A stretch of 32,170 nt of DNA from positions 1 through 32,170 of IMG/VR virus record IMGVR_UViG_3300035688_000043. The stretch is one strand, 5' to 3'. Under the pieces are notes generated by a model. It was not told where the DNA came from, did no database searches, and worked only from the letters and a program-made list of their open reading frames with translations. Origin of the DNA: a virus. This document shows positions 31,080-32,170 of this stretch, one piece after another; the stretch's first letter is position 1, and every line of letters starts with the position of its first letter. The position numbers and the translations under genes were made by a program.

Positions 31080-31120
31080 AGGGTCGGGAAATAATAAGGA
31101 GGAGAAAGGTAGAATTAAAA

Positions 31121-32047
31121 ATGAATACCGAATATCTGCTTTCTGAAATGACAGAATTTAAGAAATTCCTGAAATATGAAAAACAACTATCAGATTTAAC
31201 CGTTCAAAAATATTTAGTTTCTATAACAAGATTAAAAGATTTTTTTGAAGGAAATTTGTTTCTTAATAAACCCCTATCCGATGCTACGAGAGAAGATATC
31301 AGCAGCTTTTTAGCCTATTTAAGAGAACATTATTTAAATAAGACTACTATCGCGCATTACATCGTTGGATTAAGGACATTCTACAGCTGGGCTATGTATA
31401 CTTATAAAAAAGATAATCTATTCGCGATCAATTTCCTTCTGCGCAATATAATAAAAATAAAACAAGAAAAAAATATACCTTTTGTGCCGAATAAAGAAGA
31501 TATCAATAAACTAAGGGATACCTTAAGAGCTTATAAAGAATTACAATCTTATAATAAAAATTCTTTTTCATATAAGAAGACAATTCTTGCTTATGCGATT
31601 TTTGAACTTCTTATTACTACGGGGATGCGCTCCAAGGAATTAAGAAGCTTAAGAAAAAAGGATATCGATTTAGAAGGTAGAACAATATTGATTAAATTCG
31701 GAAAGGGAGGTTATCAAAGAATAAGTTTATTTGGTAATTCTGCTTATGATGCTTTGCAGGAATATTTTGCGGCGAATAATTTCTATTCCGATGATTCGAT
31801 ATTCCCAATACGGCAGGGAAATGTATTGCATTACATGATAAAACGTTGGGCTAGACGCGCCCAGATAAACCCAAGAATACATATCCACGCGTTTAGACAT
31901 TATTTCATAACCGAATCACAGAGGCTGGGAGTTCCCATCGAAATAGTGGCGGATCAGGTCGGCCATCAGAACTTGAATACAACCCGGCATTACACCCACT
32001 TTACGGCTAGTTTCTTAAAAGAAAAATATGAGGGAATAAATATTTAA
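31121..32047 (+). CDS. Tyrosine recombinase (phage integrase, XerC/D-like)
   Basis: ATG 31121 gives 308 residues; AAAGGT lies about 10 bases upstream, and a TTG at 31076 would add an unlikely basic extension. The N-terminal SAM-like core-binding domain (FLKYEKQLSDLTVQKYLVSI) is followed by the catalytic domain with Arg170 (TTGMRSKELR), Lys195 (KFGKGGYQR), His256/Arg259 (HAFRH), His282 (GHQNLNTT) and nucleophile Tyr291 (RHYTHF). All catalytic residues are present. It would integrate and excise the element at an attachment site that is not recognisable here. It ends before a host- or phage-like promoter. Confidence 0.93.
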   Translation: MNTEYLLSEMTEFKKFLKYEKQLSDLTVQKYLVSITRLKDFFEGNLFLNKPLSDATREDISSFLAYLREHYLNKTTIAHYIVGLRTFYSWAMYTYKKDNLFAINFLLRNIIKIKQEKNIPFVPNKEDINKLRDTLRAYKELQSYNKNSFSYKKTILAYAIFELLITTGMRSKELRSLRKKDIDLEGRTILIKFGKGGYQRISLFGNSAYDALQEYFAANNFYSDDSIFPIRQGNVLHYMIKRWARRAQINPRIHIHAFRHYFITESQRLGVPIEIVADQVGHQNLNTTRHYTHFTASFLKEKYEGINI

Positions 32048-32055
32048 AAAAAGCC

Positions 32056-32083
32056 TTGACAAAAAAATTCTTTCTGTTATATT
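32056..32083 (+). promoter_or_regulatory. Promoter downstream of integrase
   Basis: TTGACA (32056-32061), a 16-base spacer and TATATT (32078-32083) form a good sigma-70-type promoter. It drives a gene starting beyond the window: a structured leader (32101-32160) ends with AGGAGGATAGA. The gene may belong to the element or to the host. Confidence 0.7.
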
Positions 32084-32104
32084 GAATTCTAATAAAAGTT
32101 GATC

Positions 32105-32160
32105 CCTCCTGGTTGTCCTGTTTAATCCCTTGACTATAAGAGATTTTATAGTCGAGGAGG
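32105..32160 (+). promoter_or_regulatory. Structured 5' leader with possible anti-Shine-Dalgarno
   Basis: GACTATAA (32132-32139) pairs with TTATAGTC (32146-32153) around a 6-base loop, directly followed by GAGGAGG. CCTCCT (32105-32110) is the exact complement of AGGAGG (32155-32160) and could bury it. Two pairings thus bracket the ribosome binding site, as in translational switches. The first codon lies outside the window. Confidence 0.45.
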
Positions 32161-32170
32161 ATAGACAATA

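Noticed and set aside
1-32170. Attachment sites flanking the element
   Set aside because: No convincing direct repeat was found between the region after the integrase and the left end, and no tRNA gene is recognised. The element probably extends beyond the left edge.

Overview
The window is the structural half of a lambda-type, long non-contractile-tailed (siphovirus-like) phage or prophage, followed by a short regulation/integration module at the right edge. Genes are tightly packed on the + strand (many ATGA or TAATG overlaps, strong GGAGG-type ribosome binding sites). A tyrosine recombinase at the right end makes a temperate phage likely. No bacterial housekeeping gene is visible. Moderate to low GC, Gram-negative-style Sec signal peptides and a lipobox protein suggest a diderm bacterial host, perhaps from an uncultivated lineage; the sequence alone does not fix the host.

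Layout. 1-1621: a leader with a large hairpin, a ParB-like/DNA methyltransferase fusion and a small phage protein. 1622-1820: a non-coding, hairpin-rich gap that could hold cos. 1821-4588: small and large terminase (gpA family) and a zinc-ribbon protein. 4582-7606: a 2.9 kb cassette bounded by two ~84 bp direct repeats, each with a promoter-like motif; it encodes two signal-peptide proteins and a frameshifted small gene. 7744-12682: adaptor-like protein, portal, prohead protease with a nested scaffold start, decoration protein and major capsid protein. 12741-15376: head-tail connectors, tail terminator and tail tube. 15389-16122: tail chaperones G and GT, joined by a textbook -1 frameshift signal. 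16141-16674: a reverse-strand membrane/lipobox gene (moron) with its own promoter. 16722-22828: tape measure, DUF2460 protein, BR0599/gpL-like protein and a giant NlpC-gpI-gpJ-like tip fusion. 22828-29157: small zinc ribbon, fibre, adhesin and spike genes, two of them again with signal peptides. 29178-30744: small membrane, coiled-coil and cysteine-rich proteins, probably the lysis region, without a recognisable endolysin, closed by a strong terminator. 30839-32047: 11 bp operator-like repeats, a ribbon-helix-helix regulator and the integrase. 32056-32170: a promoter and structured leader for a gene beyond the window.

The genes together give DNA packaging, head assembly, tail assembly and host recognition. 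The most unusual points are the repeat-bounded cassette, the Sec signal peptides on four fibre-like proteins, the paired hairpin leaders before structural genes, and the reverse-strand moron. Repressor, replication genes and attachment sites are not recognisable here, so the element probably continues outside the window.
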